This document shows, piece after piece, positions 11,921 through 22,080 of a DNA stretch of 64,000 nt (positions are counted from its first letter, which is position 1; every line of letters starts with the position of its first letter). The stretch is from Manis javanica (lineage: Eukaryota > Chordata > Mammalia > Pholidota > Manidae), in NCBI RefSeq assembly GCF_040802235.1, contig NC_133165.1, forward strand, positions 46,327,629 through 46,391,628, in the 5' to 3' direction. The translations under genes were made by a program, and so were the position numbers. Under the pieces are notes generated by a model, which was not told the origin of the DNA, searched no databases, and saw nothing but the letters and a program-made list of their open reading frames with translations.

Positions 11921-14002
11921 TTGAAAATGCGTAGCCTGTTACCTTTATTCATAACTGGGGGTATACTACTCCAAAATTCCAAAGGTGCTCCTGCAAACAA
12001 TTCTTGTGGTAATTATATACAGACTACTAGGTCAGGGCAGGCTGTCACAAAAACCTTGCTGTACCACACCTACTTCTCCTGCTCTTCAGGAACTGTCATA
12101 GGATGGTGCAGTCACATTGGGAGAGATATACTCCATTTGCCAACAGGGAAGTCAATACACCTGTTTTGACCTCCAGCACTCTCCTATAAAGATCTGGATG
12201 GAAGTCCGACATACCCACCAGGGTGGGTCCCTCCTTAATCAGACCCAAGTATTAGCCAGTGGAGCAATCTCCTTGTTTTTCTACACATGTGCCACTATTG
12301 ACAAAAACTTGTGGATAAGTCACATGTGGGGGGGATTAAATTAGGAGCAGATTTACATACTTGAGGAAAAGTATATGTGCTGGACAGATGATCCACAGAA
12401 TCAGGATTGTGGGGCCCCTGATTGGTATTACTGCCTCTATTGGAGCTGTGTCTCATGGGCCACCTGGCAAAGATCAGGGAAAATGGCAACCCTAAAGAAT
12501 GGGTTACAGCAACCTTAACCTGCAGGAACCTGTAACCCTGTAAATTTCACTGTCCTTTCACCCCAAGATTCTAGATGGACCCAAGGGGCAGTCATAGGCC
12601 TTCTAATCTGTGGAAGGGGCACTGACCTTGGAACCCTACTTCATATCAAACAGGTAACACACAAGTGAAACTCCTATGAGGTCTTCCATTCCTTTTATGA
12701 AGAAATAAGAAGTGAGGTACCACTCTTCCCCATTGCTAGGAACTTGGTCCTCTCCCTAGCTGAAACAGCTGTGCAATATGCAACCTCCTGCTATGTCTGT
12801 GTAGGAACTAACATGGGGGATCAGTGGTCCTGGGAAGCAAAAGAACTCAATCCAAAAGAACCATATAATGAAACTTCCACTCCCTGGTTGGCTAAGGGGT
12901 CTGGGGCCTTAAAACTTCTGTAATTGAAAGATCCTGCCCTGCTTGATGGGGAGGACCCTACAATATGTCAGTGGGGAATCCAACTTGTCTGGGTCAAAAC
13001 TATTACAATGTCTCATCCCAGGCAATGCTGTGGTGGGACTCAACTCAAAATTATTCAGAACCCGACCCCCATCCGCTAGCAAACTTCACCTACTTCAATT
13101 CCACCTGGTACAATGTCATGTTAGAGGTTAAATGGAGGGCCCCAGGAGGCTTATATTGGATTTGTGGAAAAACTGCCTATGTTGAGCTTCCCCCTTTCTG
13201 GTCAGGGTCATGTGTCTTAGGAACTATACGACCCTCCTTCTTTCCTATTACCTTTGGCCTATTACCTGTTACCTATTTTAACATCCAATGATGTGCCCCA
13301 AGGTGAACATTCAGTAGTTCAGGTATATGAGGATCAAGGACACCAAGAAAAAAGAAATACCCTACAAATTGGAAGTTGTAAGGATGACAACTGGCCCCCC
13401 AGAATGTGTTAAACACTACTACTGGCCAGTCATCTGGGCCGAGGATGGGTCCTATGATTATAGGACCCCTATCTACATTTTAAATCGCATAATTAGGTTA
13501 CAAGCTGTAGTTGAAATCATAACAAATGAGCCTGCAAAGTCACTCAATATCTTAGCTAAACAATATACAAAGGTTTGCGATGCAATTAAAAATGCTTAGC
13601 TTTAGATTATGTACTTGCTTCTGAAGGGGGAGTCTGTGGGAAGTTTAATCTTAGCAACTTCTGTCTATAAATAGATGATGAAGGAAAGGTTAGAGAGGAA
13701 ATTACTGACAGAATGAGGAAAGTTGCCACATCCCAGTCCAAACCTGGAAGGGCTGGAGTCCCAATGAACTGTTTAGAGACTGGTTCTCTACCTTTGGAAG
13801 ATTCGAAGCCCTGATAGACATAATGCTCTTAATACGAGGAACATGTCCGATCCTTCTTATTCTTGCTCCTGTAGTGCTACAATCTGTCACCACACTCATT
13901 GAAACTTTAATTGAAAGAATAAGAGCCCATGTAATGTTATTGCGGACATATAAACCCCTAAACAAAGATGAGCAATCTGAAAACTCAGATGGTGTTCTGT
14001 AG
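11921..14002 (+). pseudogene. env: ERV env pseudogene (SU and TM)
   Basis: Begins with an ATG and a hydrophobic leader-like stretch (MKMRSLLPLFITGGILL). The surface subunit is spread over several frames (11921-12169, 12117-12344, 12360-13290) with asparagine-linked glycosylation-type NXS/T sites. The TM side is readable from about 13327 ([17 protein letters not shown]), through a heptad-like helix ([10 protein letters not shown]), a stop near 13599, then a cysteine loop GVCGKFNLSNFC in which one of the two adjacent cysteines typical of this class appears to be Phe. A hydrophobic anchor (about 13840-13910) and short tail end at TAG 14000-14002. Multiple stops make it inactive. Confidence 0.8.
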
Positions 14003-14020
14003 CCTCTGAAGAGGTACGAG

Positions 14021-14035
14021 CACCAAAAGGGGGAA
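14021..14035 (+). promoter_or_regulatory. ERV polypurine tract
   Basis: caccaaaagggggaa immediately precedes the TGAGG start of the 3' LTR, the standard position of the plus-strand primer. Confidence 0.85.
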
Positions 14036-14703
14036 TGAGGTAGGAAACTTAAGGAAGTTTTTTTTACCCGAGAAGGGTAGTGCTTTCCAGTGATGTGGCA
14101 GTATTAGGCGCATGTGCCACCCCATCTCGCCCTGTCACCAGATGGTAACCAATAAGAAAAGGTTGTTGCCTTTTAAACCTGTAATGAAAGGGTTACAGAA
14201 AACCTGGACTGGATCGCTGATGGAAGAACCAAGCGGCACTTGGAAGTCTTGGAGGGTGGAGATTTATTTCACACTGGTGGGCTCAGAGGAGAGTAATCTC
14301 CAAAGGTCTGAGCCCTGAGCACAAGCAAGGGGAGCAATTTATACTATTTTGATAGGTGGCATTTCGGAGTGTGCTGCAAGGAGGGTGAAAGAGGATCTGG
14401 AAGGGGTGAGAGCCTGGAGGAGTGAGAGGGAAGGGGAGGGGCCAGGAGTGTTCTGCTGACCTTGCCAACGGAGAGCCCAAAGGAGTGAGAGAAGCGGAGG
14501 GGGCCGATGGTTTTCTGCTGACCTTGTTGGCCGTGTTAAATATTTTCCTTATCGAAAGTATGAAAAGCAAGGCCCTGCTGCACTCGGGGCCCAGCTTTTG
14601 GATATGAATCTGCTGAGCCGGTGCTGGCATCAATTAATGCTGCTTCTCACCAAACGTATTGCTGTCCCAACTCCTTGTTTGTAGTTCCTGTGTTTCCTGC
14701 AAG
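14036..14703 (+). repeat. ERV 3' LTR, interrupted
   Basis: Left part (14036-14190) and right part (14554-14703) align with the 5' LTR in order. The middle is a foreign 363-bp insert. Without it and the 5-bp duplication the LTR is about 298-300 bp. The end reads cctgcaag before the target aaac. Confidence 0.85.
14191..14553 (-). mobile_element. Nested antisense solo LTR-like insert in the 3' LTR
   Basis: The insert is flanked by gaaag at 14186-14190 and 14554-14558, a 5-bp target duplication. Removing it restores the LTR order seen at 6451-6456. On the minus strand it has a TATAAATTGC box (complement of 14329-14343) followed about 70 bp later by a gtgAAATAAAtctcc polyadenylation signal, the arrangement of an LTR U3-R. 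It does not show clean TG...CA ends, so it could be a truncated or mutated LTR. The family is not recognised. Confidence 0.6.
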
Positions 14704-14982
14704 AAACTGATAATTGGGTTTGCTTCTGGGCAGAGAAACTGAGGAACTAGATATCAGGGGTGAAGAGGAGATTTATTTTTTTCCTGCATATTCTTTTGTA
14801 TCATTTACATTTTGTTATCATGTACATGCATTATTTTAAAATAAAGAGAGATCATCCATGTGAGAGGGCCTGGCACATGCTGGGTGTTTTAAAGATAATT
14901 GTGGATGTACAGTGAGCCTTGTTCATTAAGATCACTACTTACTAAGGATGCCCCAAGTTATTTTTAATTTTTCTTAAAAAAA
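14704..14982. other. Old unclassified repeat tail, ERV/L1 flank
   Basis: 'gggtttgcttctgggcagag' followed by a pyrimidine-rich, then AT-rich tail ('cattattttaaaataaa' near 14830) looks like the 3' end of an ancient mammalian repeat continuing from 6287. From 14850 to 14982 nothing is recognised. Confidence 0.35.
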
Positions 14983-15259
14983 GAGGGGGGTAGAAGGGCG
15001 GAGCCAAGATGGCGGCGTGAGTAGAGCAGTGGAAATCTCCTCCCAAAAACACATAGAGCTATGAAAATATAACAAAGAAAAATCTTCCTAAAATAGAGAC
15101 CACAGGACACAGGACAACATCCAGACCACATCTACACCTGCAAGAACCCAGCGCCTTGTGAAGGGGGTAAGATACAAGCCCCAGCCCGGCGGGACCCGAG
15201 CGCCCCTCCCCCCGGCTCCCGGCGGGTGGAGAGAAACCGGAGCGGTTTTTTTTTTTTTT

Positions 15260-16275
15260 TTTTGGCGAGCGCTTTTTGGAAGCCTTAGAGGGACGGGCCC
15301 CCGTTGCTGGGGAGGCAGGGTGGCGGGACCGGTGAGGAGGTGCCTGGGAACGGCGCCGGAGGACAAAGAATATCCCGCGTTTCTCCCTGCGAGATCTGGG
15401 GGCGGGTGCCTGAGACCGGTGCCTGAGGACGGAGGAGGTCGCGCGTTTTTCCCCCTTTTATTTTTTTCTCTTTTTGGTGAGCGCTTTTTGGAAGCCTTGA
15501 AGGGACGGGGACCCCAGTGCTAGGGAGGCACGGTGGCGGGACTGGTGAGCGGGTGGCTGGGACCGGCACCTGAGGACAAAGAATATCCCCCGTTTTTCCC
15601 TGCGGGACCTGTGGGCGGGTGCCTGAGACCGGCACTTGAGGACAGAGGAAATCGCGCGTTTTTCCCCTTTTTTTTTCCCTCTTTTCTGCGAGTGCTTTTT
15701 GGAAGCCTAAAAGGGACAGGGACCCCGGTGCTAGGGAGGCAGGGCGGCGGGATTGGTGAGCGGGTGCCTAGGACCGGCACCTGAGGACAAAGAATATCCT
15801 GCATTTTTCCCTGTGGGACCGGTGTGTGGGTGCCTGAGACCAGCACCTGAGGACGGAAGAAATCGCGCGTTTTTCCCCTTTTTTTTCTCTCTTTTTGCCG
15901 AGTCCTTTTTGGAAGCCTTGAAGGGACAGGGACCCCGGAGCTAGGGAGGCAGGGCGGCGGGACTGGTGAGCGGGTGCGTGGGACCAGTGCCTGAGGACAA
16001 AGAATATTGAGCGTTCCTTCCCTGCGGGACCGGTGGGTGGGTGCTTTTTGGAAGCCTTGAAAGGACAGGGACCCTGGTGCTAGGGAGACAGGGCAGCAGG
16101 ACCAGTGAGCGGGTGCCTGGGACCGGCACCTGAGGACAAAAAAAAAAAAAAAAAATCGCTTGTTTTTTCCTTTTTTTTCCTTTTTTTTTTCTCTTTCTTT
16201 CTGTTCCCTCTCTCATTGTTGCTGTTGTTGTTTTGGTTTGGAGAGTGCTTTTTGGAAATCTTAAAGGGGCAGGAC
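15260..16275 (+). repeat. About five 211-bp tandem monomers in the L1 5' UTR
   Basis: The anchor gctttttggaagcct (or close variants) occurs at 15271, 15483, 15694, 15904, 16043 and 16247, giving spacings of 212, 211, 210, 139 and 204 bp. Each unit has the same order: anchor, ggacagggaccccggtgct, gggaggcagggcggcgggac, ggtgagcgggtgcctgggac, aaagaatatcc, a second cctgagacc block and a pyrimidine run. The 139-bp unit lacks about 70 bp. Tandem promoter monomers are well known in murine L1s. Whether these drive transcription here is inference. Confidence 0.92.
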
Positions 16276-16623
16276 AGGTCACTTAGACCAGAAGCAGGGA
16301 ATCTGGGGATCTCTGGGCACTCTAACCCCCTGGGCAGCAGGGAGCACAGAGGCCCCTTACGGAGATAAATAGTCTCCTGGCTGCTCCCCCTCCAACGGGG
16401 CTCCACCATTTTGGAGGAGCAGCCCCAGCCAGGCCAAGCCCACAGCAACAGCGGAGATAAACCCCAAAGCAACTGGGCAGGAAGCAGAAGCCCTGTCTGC
16501 GCACAGCTGCCCAGCACAAGCCACTAGAGGTCGCTATTCTCCCAGGAAAAGGCTACAAACCAACAAGAAGGGAAGCTCTTCCAGCGGTCACTTGTACCAG
16601 CTCTGCAAACTATCTCTATCACC

Positions 16624-17535
16624 ATGAAAAGACAAAACTACAGGCAGACAAAGATCACAGAGACAACACCTGAGAAGGAGACAGACCTAACTAGTCCTCC
16701 TGAAAAAGAATTCAAAATAAAAATCATGAACATGCTGACAGAGATGCAGAAAAAAATGCAAGAGCAATGGGATGAGATGCAGAGAAAAATGCAAGAGCAG
16801 TGGGATGAAGTCCAGAAGGAGATCACAGATGTCAGGAAAGAGATCACAGATGTCAGGAAAGAGATCACAGAAGTGAAACAATCCCTGGAAGGATTTATAA
16901 GCAGAATGGATAAGATGCAAGAGGCCATTGAAGGAATAGAAGCCAGAGAACAGGAACGTATAGAAGCTGACATAGAGAGAGATAAAAGGATCTCCAGGAA
17001 TGAAACAACACTAAGAGAAATATGTGACCAATACAAAAGGAAAAACATTCGTATTATAGGGATACCAGAAGAGGAAGAAAGAGGAAAAGGGATAGAAAGT
17101 GTCTTTGAAGAAATAATTGCTGAAAACTTCCCCAAACTGGGGGAGGAAATAATCGAACAGACCATGGAATTATACAGAACCCCCAACAGAAAGGATCCAA
17201 GGAGGACAACACCAAGACACATAATAATTAAAATGGCAAGGATCAAGGACAAGGAAAGAGTTTTAAAGGCAGCTAGAGAGAAACAGGTCACCTATAAAGG
17301 AAAACCAATCAGGCTAACATCAGACTTCTCAACAGAAACCCTACAGGCCAGAAGAGAATGGCATGATATACTTAATGCAATGAAACAGAAGGGCCTTGAA
17401 CCAAGGATACTGTATCCAGCACGACTATCATTTAAATATGATGGTGGGATCAAACAATTCCCAGACAAGCAAAAGCTGAGGGAATTTGTTTCCCACAAAC
17501 CACCTCTACAGGGCATCCTACAGGGACTGCTCTAG
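16624..17535 (+). CDS. L1 ORF1 protein (RNA-binding chaperone), 303 aa, intact
   Basis: ORF1p coats L1 RNA as a trimer and acts as a nucleic acid chaperone. The ATG follows an A-rich 'tatcaccatga' context, identical in position to the ORF1 start of the second L1 at 25017. Residues about 30-115 form a long charged coiled coil containing internal repeats (MQ-K-MQEQWDE twice at 41-62; EITDVRK twice at 66-79 followed by EITEV). The RRM-like domain follows (NIRIIGIPEEEE near 137 to RHIIIKMARIKDKERVLKAARE), then the C-terminal domain with RREWHDILNAMKQ and LYPARLSFKYDGG. It ends 195 nt before ORF2. The length is shorter than human ORF1p (338 aa) but within the mammalian range. Confidence 0.95.
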   Translation: MKRQNYRQTKITETTPEKETDLTSPPEKEFKIKIMNMLTEMQKKMQEQWDEMQRKMQEQWDEVQKEITDVRKEITDVRKEITEVKQSLEGFISRMDKMQEAIEGIEAREQERIEADIERDKRISRNETTLREICDQYKRKNIRIIGIPEEEERGKGIESVFEEIIAENFPKLGEEIIEQTMELYRTPNRKDPRRTTPRHIIIKMARIKDKERVLKAAREKQVTYKGKPIRLTSDFSTETLQARREWHDILNAMKQKGLEPRILYPARLSFKYDGGIKQFPDKQKLREFVSHKPPLQGILQGLL

Positions 17536-17730
17536 ATGGGAGCACCCCTAAAAAGAGCACAGAACAAAACACACAACATATGAAGAATGGAGGAGGAGGA
17601 ATAAGAAGGGAGAGAAGAAAAGACTCTCCAGACAGTGTATATAACAGCTCAATAAGCGAGCTAAGTTAGGCAGTAAGATACTAAAGAAGCTAACCTTGAA
17701 CCTTTGGTAACCACGAATCTAAAGCCTGCA

Positions 17731-20700
17731 ATGGCAATAAGTACATATCTTTCAATAGTCACCCTAAATGTAAATGGACTTAATGCACCAATCAAAAGAC
17801 ATAGAGTAATAGAATGGATAAAAAAGCAAGACCCATCTATATGCTGCTTACAAGAAACTCACCTTAAACCCAAAGATAAGCATAGACTAAAAGTCAAGGG
17901 ATGGAAAAACATATTTCAGGCAAACAACAGTGAGAAGAAAGCAGGGGTTGCAGTACTAATATCAGACAAAATAGACTTCAAAACAAAGAAAGTAACAAGA
18001 GATAAAGAAGGCCACTACATAATGATAAAGGGCTTAGTCCAACAAGAGGATATAACCATTCTAAATATATATGCACCCAATACAGGAGCACCAGCATATG
18101 TGAAGCAAATACTAACAGAACTAAAGAGGGAAATAGACTGCAATGCATTCATTGTAGGAGACTTCAACACACCACTCACCCCAAAGGATAGATCCACCGG
18201 GCAGAAAATAAGTAAAGACACACAGGCACTGAACAACACACTAGAACAGATGGACCTAATAGACATCTATAGAACTTTACATTCAAAAGCAACAGGATAT
18301 ACATTCTTCTCAAGTGCACATGGAACATTCTCCAGAATAGACCACATACTAGCTCACAAAAAGAGCCTCAGTAAATTCCACAATATTGAAATTCTACCAA
18401 CCAATTTTTCAGACCACAAAGGTATGAAAGTAGAAATAAATTCTACAAAGAAAACAAAAAGGCTCACAAACACATGGAGGCTTAACAACATGCTACTAAA
18501 TAATCAATGGATCAATGAACAAATCAAAATAGAGATCAAGGAATATATAGAAACAAATGACAACAACAACACTAAGCCCCAACTTCTGTGGGATGCAGCG
18601 AAAGCAGTCTTAAGAGGAAAGTATATAGCAATCCAGGCACACTTGAAGAAGGAAGAACAATCCCAAATGAATAGTCTAACATCACAATTATTAAAACTGG
18701 AAAAAGAAGAACAAATGAGGCCTAAAGTCAGCAGAAGGAGGGACATAATAAAGATCAGAGAAGAAATAAACAAAATTGAGAAGAATAAAACAATATCAAA
18801 AATCAACGAAACCAAGAGCTGGTTCTTTGAGAAAATAAACAAAATAGATAAGCCTCTAGCCCAACTTATTAAGAGAAAAAGAGAGTCAACACAAATCAAC
18901 ATAATCAGAAATGAGAATGGAAAAAACACGACAGACTCCACAGAAATACAAAGAATTATTAAAGACTACTATGAAAACCTATATGCCAACAAGCTGGTAA
19001 ACCTAGAAGAAATGGACAACTTCCTAGAAAAATACAACCTCCCAAGACTGACCAAGGAAGAAACACAAAAGTTAAACAAACCAATTACAAGCAAAGAAAT
19101 TGAAACAGTAATCAAAAAACTACCCAAGAACAAAACCCCGGGGCCGGACGGATTTACCTCGGAATTTTATCAGACACACAGAGAAGACATAATACCCATT
19201 CTCCTTAAAGTGTTCCACAAAATAGAAGAAGAGGGAATACTCCCAAACTCATTCTATGAAGCCAACATCACCCTAATACCAAAACCAGGAAAAGACCCCA
19301 CCAAAAAAGAAAATTACAGACCAATATCCCTGATGAATGTAGATGCAAAAATACTCAATAAAATATTAGCAAACAGAATTCAACAGTATATCAAAAGGAT
19401 CATACACCATGACCAAGTGGGGTTCATCCCAGGGATGCAAGGATGGTACAACATTCGAAAATCCATCAACATCATCCACCACATCAACAAAAAGAAAGAC
19501 AAAAACCACATGATCATCTCCATAGATGCTGAAAAAGCATTTGACAAAATTCAACATCCATTCATGATAAAAACTCTCAGCAAAATGGGAATAGAGGGCA
19601 AGTACCTCAACATAATAAAGGCCATATATGATAAACCCACAGCCAGCATTATACTGAACAGCGAGAAGCTGAAAGCATTTCCACTGAGATCGGGAACCAG
19701 ACAGGGATGCCCACTCTCCCCACTGTTATTTAACGTAGCACTGGAGGTCCTAGCCACGGCAATCAGACAAAACAAAGAAATACAAGGAATCCAGATTGGT
19801 AAAGAAGAAGTTAAACTGTCACTATTTGCAGATGATATGATACTGTACATAAAAAACCCTAAAGACTCCACTCCAAAACTACTAGAACTGATATCGGAAT
19901 ACAGCAAAGTTGCAGGATACAAAATCAACACACAGAAATCTGTAGCTTTCCTATACACTAACAACGAATCAATAGAAAGAGAAATCAGGAAAACAATTCC
20001 ATTCACCATTGCATCAAAAAGAATAAAATACCTAGGAATAAACCTAACCAAGGAAGTGAAAGACTTACACTCTGAAAACTACAAGTCACTCTTAAGAGAA
20101 ATTAAAGGGGACACTAATAAATGGAAACTCATCCCATGCTCATGGCTAGGAAGAATTAATATCGTCAAAATGGCCATCCTGCCGAAAGCAATATACAAAT
20201 TTGATGCAATCCCTCTCAAATTACCAGCAACATTCTTCAATGAATTCGAACAAATAATTCAAAAATTCATATGGAAACACCAAAGACCCCGAATAGCCAA
20301 AGCAATCCTGAAAAAGAAGAATAAAGTAGGGGGGATCTCACTCCCCAACTTCAAGCTCTACTACAAAGCCATAGTAATCAAGACAATTTGGTACTGGCAC
20401 AAGAACAGAGCCACAGACCAGTGGAACAGATTAGAGACCCCAGAAATTAACCCAAACATATATGGTCAATTAATATTTGATAAAGGAGCCATGGACATAC
20501 AATGGCAAAATGACAGTCTCTTCAACAGATGGTGCTGGCAAAACTGGACAGCTACATGTAGGAGAATGAAACTGGACCATTGTCTAACCCCATATACAAA
20601 GGTAAACTCAAAATGGATCAAAGACCTGAATGTAAGTCACGAAATCATTAAACTCTTGGAAAAAAACATAGGCAAAAACCTCTTAGACATAAACATGAGT

Positions 20701-21546
20701 GATCTCTTCTTGAACATATCTCCCCGGGCAAGGAAAACAACAGCAAAAATGAGCAAGTGGGACTACATTAAGCTGAAAAGCTTCTGTACAGCGAAAGACA
20801 CCATCAATAGAACAAAAAGGAACCCTACAGTATGGGAGAATATATTTGAAAATGACAGATCTGATAAAGGCTTGACGTCCAGAATATATAAAGAGCTCAC
20901 ACGCCTCAACAAACAAAAAACAAATAACCCAATTAAAAAATGGGCAGAGGAACTGAACAGACAGTTCTCCAAAAAAGAAATACAGATGGCCAAGAGACAC
21001 ATGAAAAGATGCTCCACATCGCTAATTATCAGAGAAATGCAAATTAAAACTACAATGAGGTATCACCTCACACCAGTAAGGATAGCTGCCATCCAAAAGA
21101 CAAACAACAACAAATGTTGGCGAGGCTGTGGAGAAAGGGGAACCCTCCTACACTGCTGGTGGGAATGTAAATTAGTTCAACCATTGTGGAAAGCAGTATG
21201 GAGGTGCATCAAAATGCTCAAAACAGACCTACCATTTGACCCAGGAATTCCACTCCTAGGAATTTACCCTAAGAACGCAGCAATCAAGTTTGAGAAAGAC
21301 AGATGCACTCCTATGTTTATCGCAGCACTATTTACAATAGCCAAGAATTGGAAGCAACCTAAATGTCCATCTGTAGATGAATGGATAAAGAAGATGTGGT
21401 ACATATACACAATGGAATACTACTCAGCCATAAGAAGTGGAAAAATCCAACCATTTGCAGCAACATGGATGGAGCTGGAGAGTATTATGCTCAGTGAAAT
21501 AAGCCAAGCGGAGAAAGAAAAATACCAAATGATTTCACTCATCTGA
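17731..21546 (+). CDS. L1 ORF2 protein (endonuclease-reverse transcriptase), 1271 aa, intact
   Basis: ORF2p nicks target DNA and reverse-transcribes L1 RNA at the nick. I take the ATG at 17731 ([18 protein letters not shown]), because the open frame extends only nine codons further upstream from a TTG. The apurinic-type endonuclease residues are present: N13 in LNVNG, E42 in LQETH, the Asp of GDFN, the Asp of RIDHIL and the His of SDHKG. The reverse transcriptase has [44 protein letters not shown] and the catalytic FADD at residues 699-702. The C-terminal cysteine motif [18 protein letters not shown] is complete (from about residue 1129). There is no stop or frameshift. Competence is plausible but untested. 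Confidence 0.96.
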   Translation: MAISTYLSIVTLNVNGLNAPIKRHRVIEWIKKQDPSICCLQETHLKPKDKHRLKVKGWKNIFQANNSEKKAGVAVLISDKIDFKTKKVTRDKEGHYIMIKGLVQQEDITILNIYAPNTGAPAYVKQILTELKREIDCNAFIVGDFNTPLTPKDRSTGQKISKDTQALNNTLEQMDLIDIYRTLHSKATGYTFFSSAHGTFSRIDHILAHKKSLSKFHNIEILPTNFSDHKGMKVEINSTKKTKRLTNTWRLNNMLLNNQWINEQIKIEIKEYIETNDNNNTKPQLLWDAAKAVLRGKYIAIQAHLKKEEQSQMNSLTSQLLKLEKEEQMRPKVSRRRDIIKIREEINKIEKNKTISKINETKSWFFEKINKIDKPLAQLIKRKRESTQINIIRNENGKNTTDSTEIQRIIKDYYENLYANKLVNLEEMDNFLEKYNLPRLTKEETQKLNKPITSKEIETVIKKLPKNKTPGPDGFTSEFYQTHREDIIPILLKVFHKIEEEGILPNSFYEANITLIPKPGKDPTKKENYRPISLMNVDAKILNKILANRIQQYIKRIIHHDQVGFIPGMQGWYNIRKSINIIHHINKKKDKNHMIISIDAEKAFDKIQHPFMIKTLSKMGIEGKYLNIIKAIYDKPTASIILNSEKLKAFPLRSGTRQGCPLSPLLFNVALEVLATAIRQNKEIQGIQIGKEEVKLSLFADDMILYIKNPKDSTPKLLELISEYSKVAGYKINTQKSVAFLYTNNESIEREIRKTIPFTIASKRIKYLGINLTKEVKDLHSENYKSLLREIKGDTNKWKLIPCSWLGRINIVKMAILPKAIYKFDAIPLKLPATFFNEFEQIIQKFIWKHQRPRIAKAILKKKNKVGGISLPNFKLYYKAIVIKTIWYWHKNRATDQWNRLETPEINPNIYGQLIFDKGAMDIQWQNDSLFNRWCWQNWTATCRRMKLDHCLTPYTKVNSKWIKDLNVSHEIIKLLEKNIGKNLLDINMSDLFLNISPRARKTTAKMSKWDYIKLKSFCTAKDTINRTKRNPTVWENIFENDRSDKGLTSRIYKELTRLNKQKTNNPIKKWAEELNRQFSKKEIQMAKRHMKRCSTSLIIREMQIKTTMRYHLTPVRIAAIQKTNNNKCWRGCGERGTLLHCWWECKLVQPLWKAVWRCIKMLKTDLPFDPGIPLLGIYPKNAAIKFEKDRCTPMFIAALFTIAKNWKQPKCPSVDEWIKKMWYIYTMEYYSAIRSGKIQPFAATWMELESIMLSEISQAEKEKYQMISLI

Positions 21547-21890
21547 GGAGTATAGGAACAAAGGAAAAACTGAAGGAACAAAACAGCAGCAGAATTACAG
21601 AACCCAAAAATGGACTAACAGGTACCAAAGGGAAAGGAACTGGGGAGGATGGGTGGGCAGGGAGGGATAAGGGGGGGGAAGAAGAAGGGGGGTATTAAGA
21701 TTAGCATGCATGGGGGGGAGGGAGAAAGGGGAGGGTGGGCTGCACAACACAGAGAGGACAAGTAGTGACTCTACCACATTTTGCTAAGCTGATGGACAGT
21801 AACCGTAATGTGGTTGTTAGGGGGGACCTGATATAGGGGAGAGCATAGTAAACATAGTATTCTTCAGGTAAGTGTAGATTAAAAATTAAA
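21547..21890 (+). other. L1 3' UTR with G-rich tract
   Basis: After ORF2 stops, 21640-21740 contains repeated runs of four to eight G on the plus strand, able in principle to form a G-quadruplex, a known feature of mammalian L1 3' UTRs. The tail is A-rich. No coding content. Confidence 0.75.
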
Positions 21891-21915
21891 AAAAAAAAGA
21901 AAGAAAGAAAGAAAA

Positions 21916-22080
21916 GGGGGATTACTCCTTAACAGGATAAAACTATTGGTAAATCAAAGATCAACGCATGCTTTAAATATCCTTAATGTTGATCACTTAA
22001 AGGGTGTCAGATGATCAGCTATGGAGGTACTCTTTTCTGATAATATTCCTTTCTCTTAATTAAAAAAAAAAAAAAAAAAG
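21916..22080. other. Spacer between L1 and ERV retrocopy
   Basis: Short unique sequence ending in a run of 18 A (about 22063-22080). The origin of the A-run is unclear. It may be the insertion point of the next element. Confidence 0.4.

Larger units (their letters stand above)
6292..14703 (+). mobile_element. Class I (gamma-type) endogenous retrovirus, full-layout decayed provirus
   Basis: Visible order: 5' LTR, primer binding site, gag, protease, reverse transcriptase/RNase H, integrase, env, polypurine tract, 3' LTR. Each gene is broken by stops and frameshifts. The two LTRs, leaving out the nested insertion in the 3' copy, are 295 and about 298 bp and by eye differ at roughly one base in ten, implying an old insertion. 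The tetramer aaac lies at 6288-6291 and 14704-14707, a plausible 4-bp duplication, although one or two extra bases then sit outside the TG and CA ends. The primer site and the PPPY in Gag place it with gamma-like class I elements. Confidence 0.88.
14983..21890 (+). mobile_element. Full-length L1 retrotransposon with both ORFs open
   Basis: The element starts with gagggggg...ggcggagccaagatggcggcg. The AAGATGGCGGC segment near 15006 matches the YY1-type site that positions transcription initiation in other mammalian L1s. It contains a 1.6-kb 5' UTR, ORF1, a roughly 195-bp spacer, ORF2, a G-rich 3' UTR and an A-rich tail ending in GAAA repeats (21885-21915). No frame is interrupted. A clean target duplication is not resolved because both flanks are A/G-rich. 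The same family is represented by decayed copies at 23737, 32349, 38254 and 52122. Confidence 0.93.

Noticed and set aside
11921..14002. Captured, functional syncytin-like env
   Set aside because: Several stops and frame changes in both subunits and a damaged cysteine loop. It is an ordinary env pseudogene.
15158..15846. Long open frames in the 211-bp monomer array
   Set aside because: Repeated frames mirror the tandem units. The location is the L1 5' UTR and no protein family is seen.
15260..16275. CRISPR-like or satellite array
   Set aside because: The units are 211 bp, contiguous without spacers, and lie in an L1 5' UTR in a mammalian genome.
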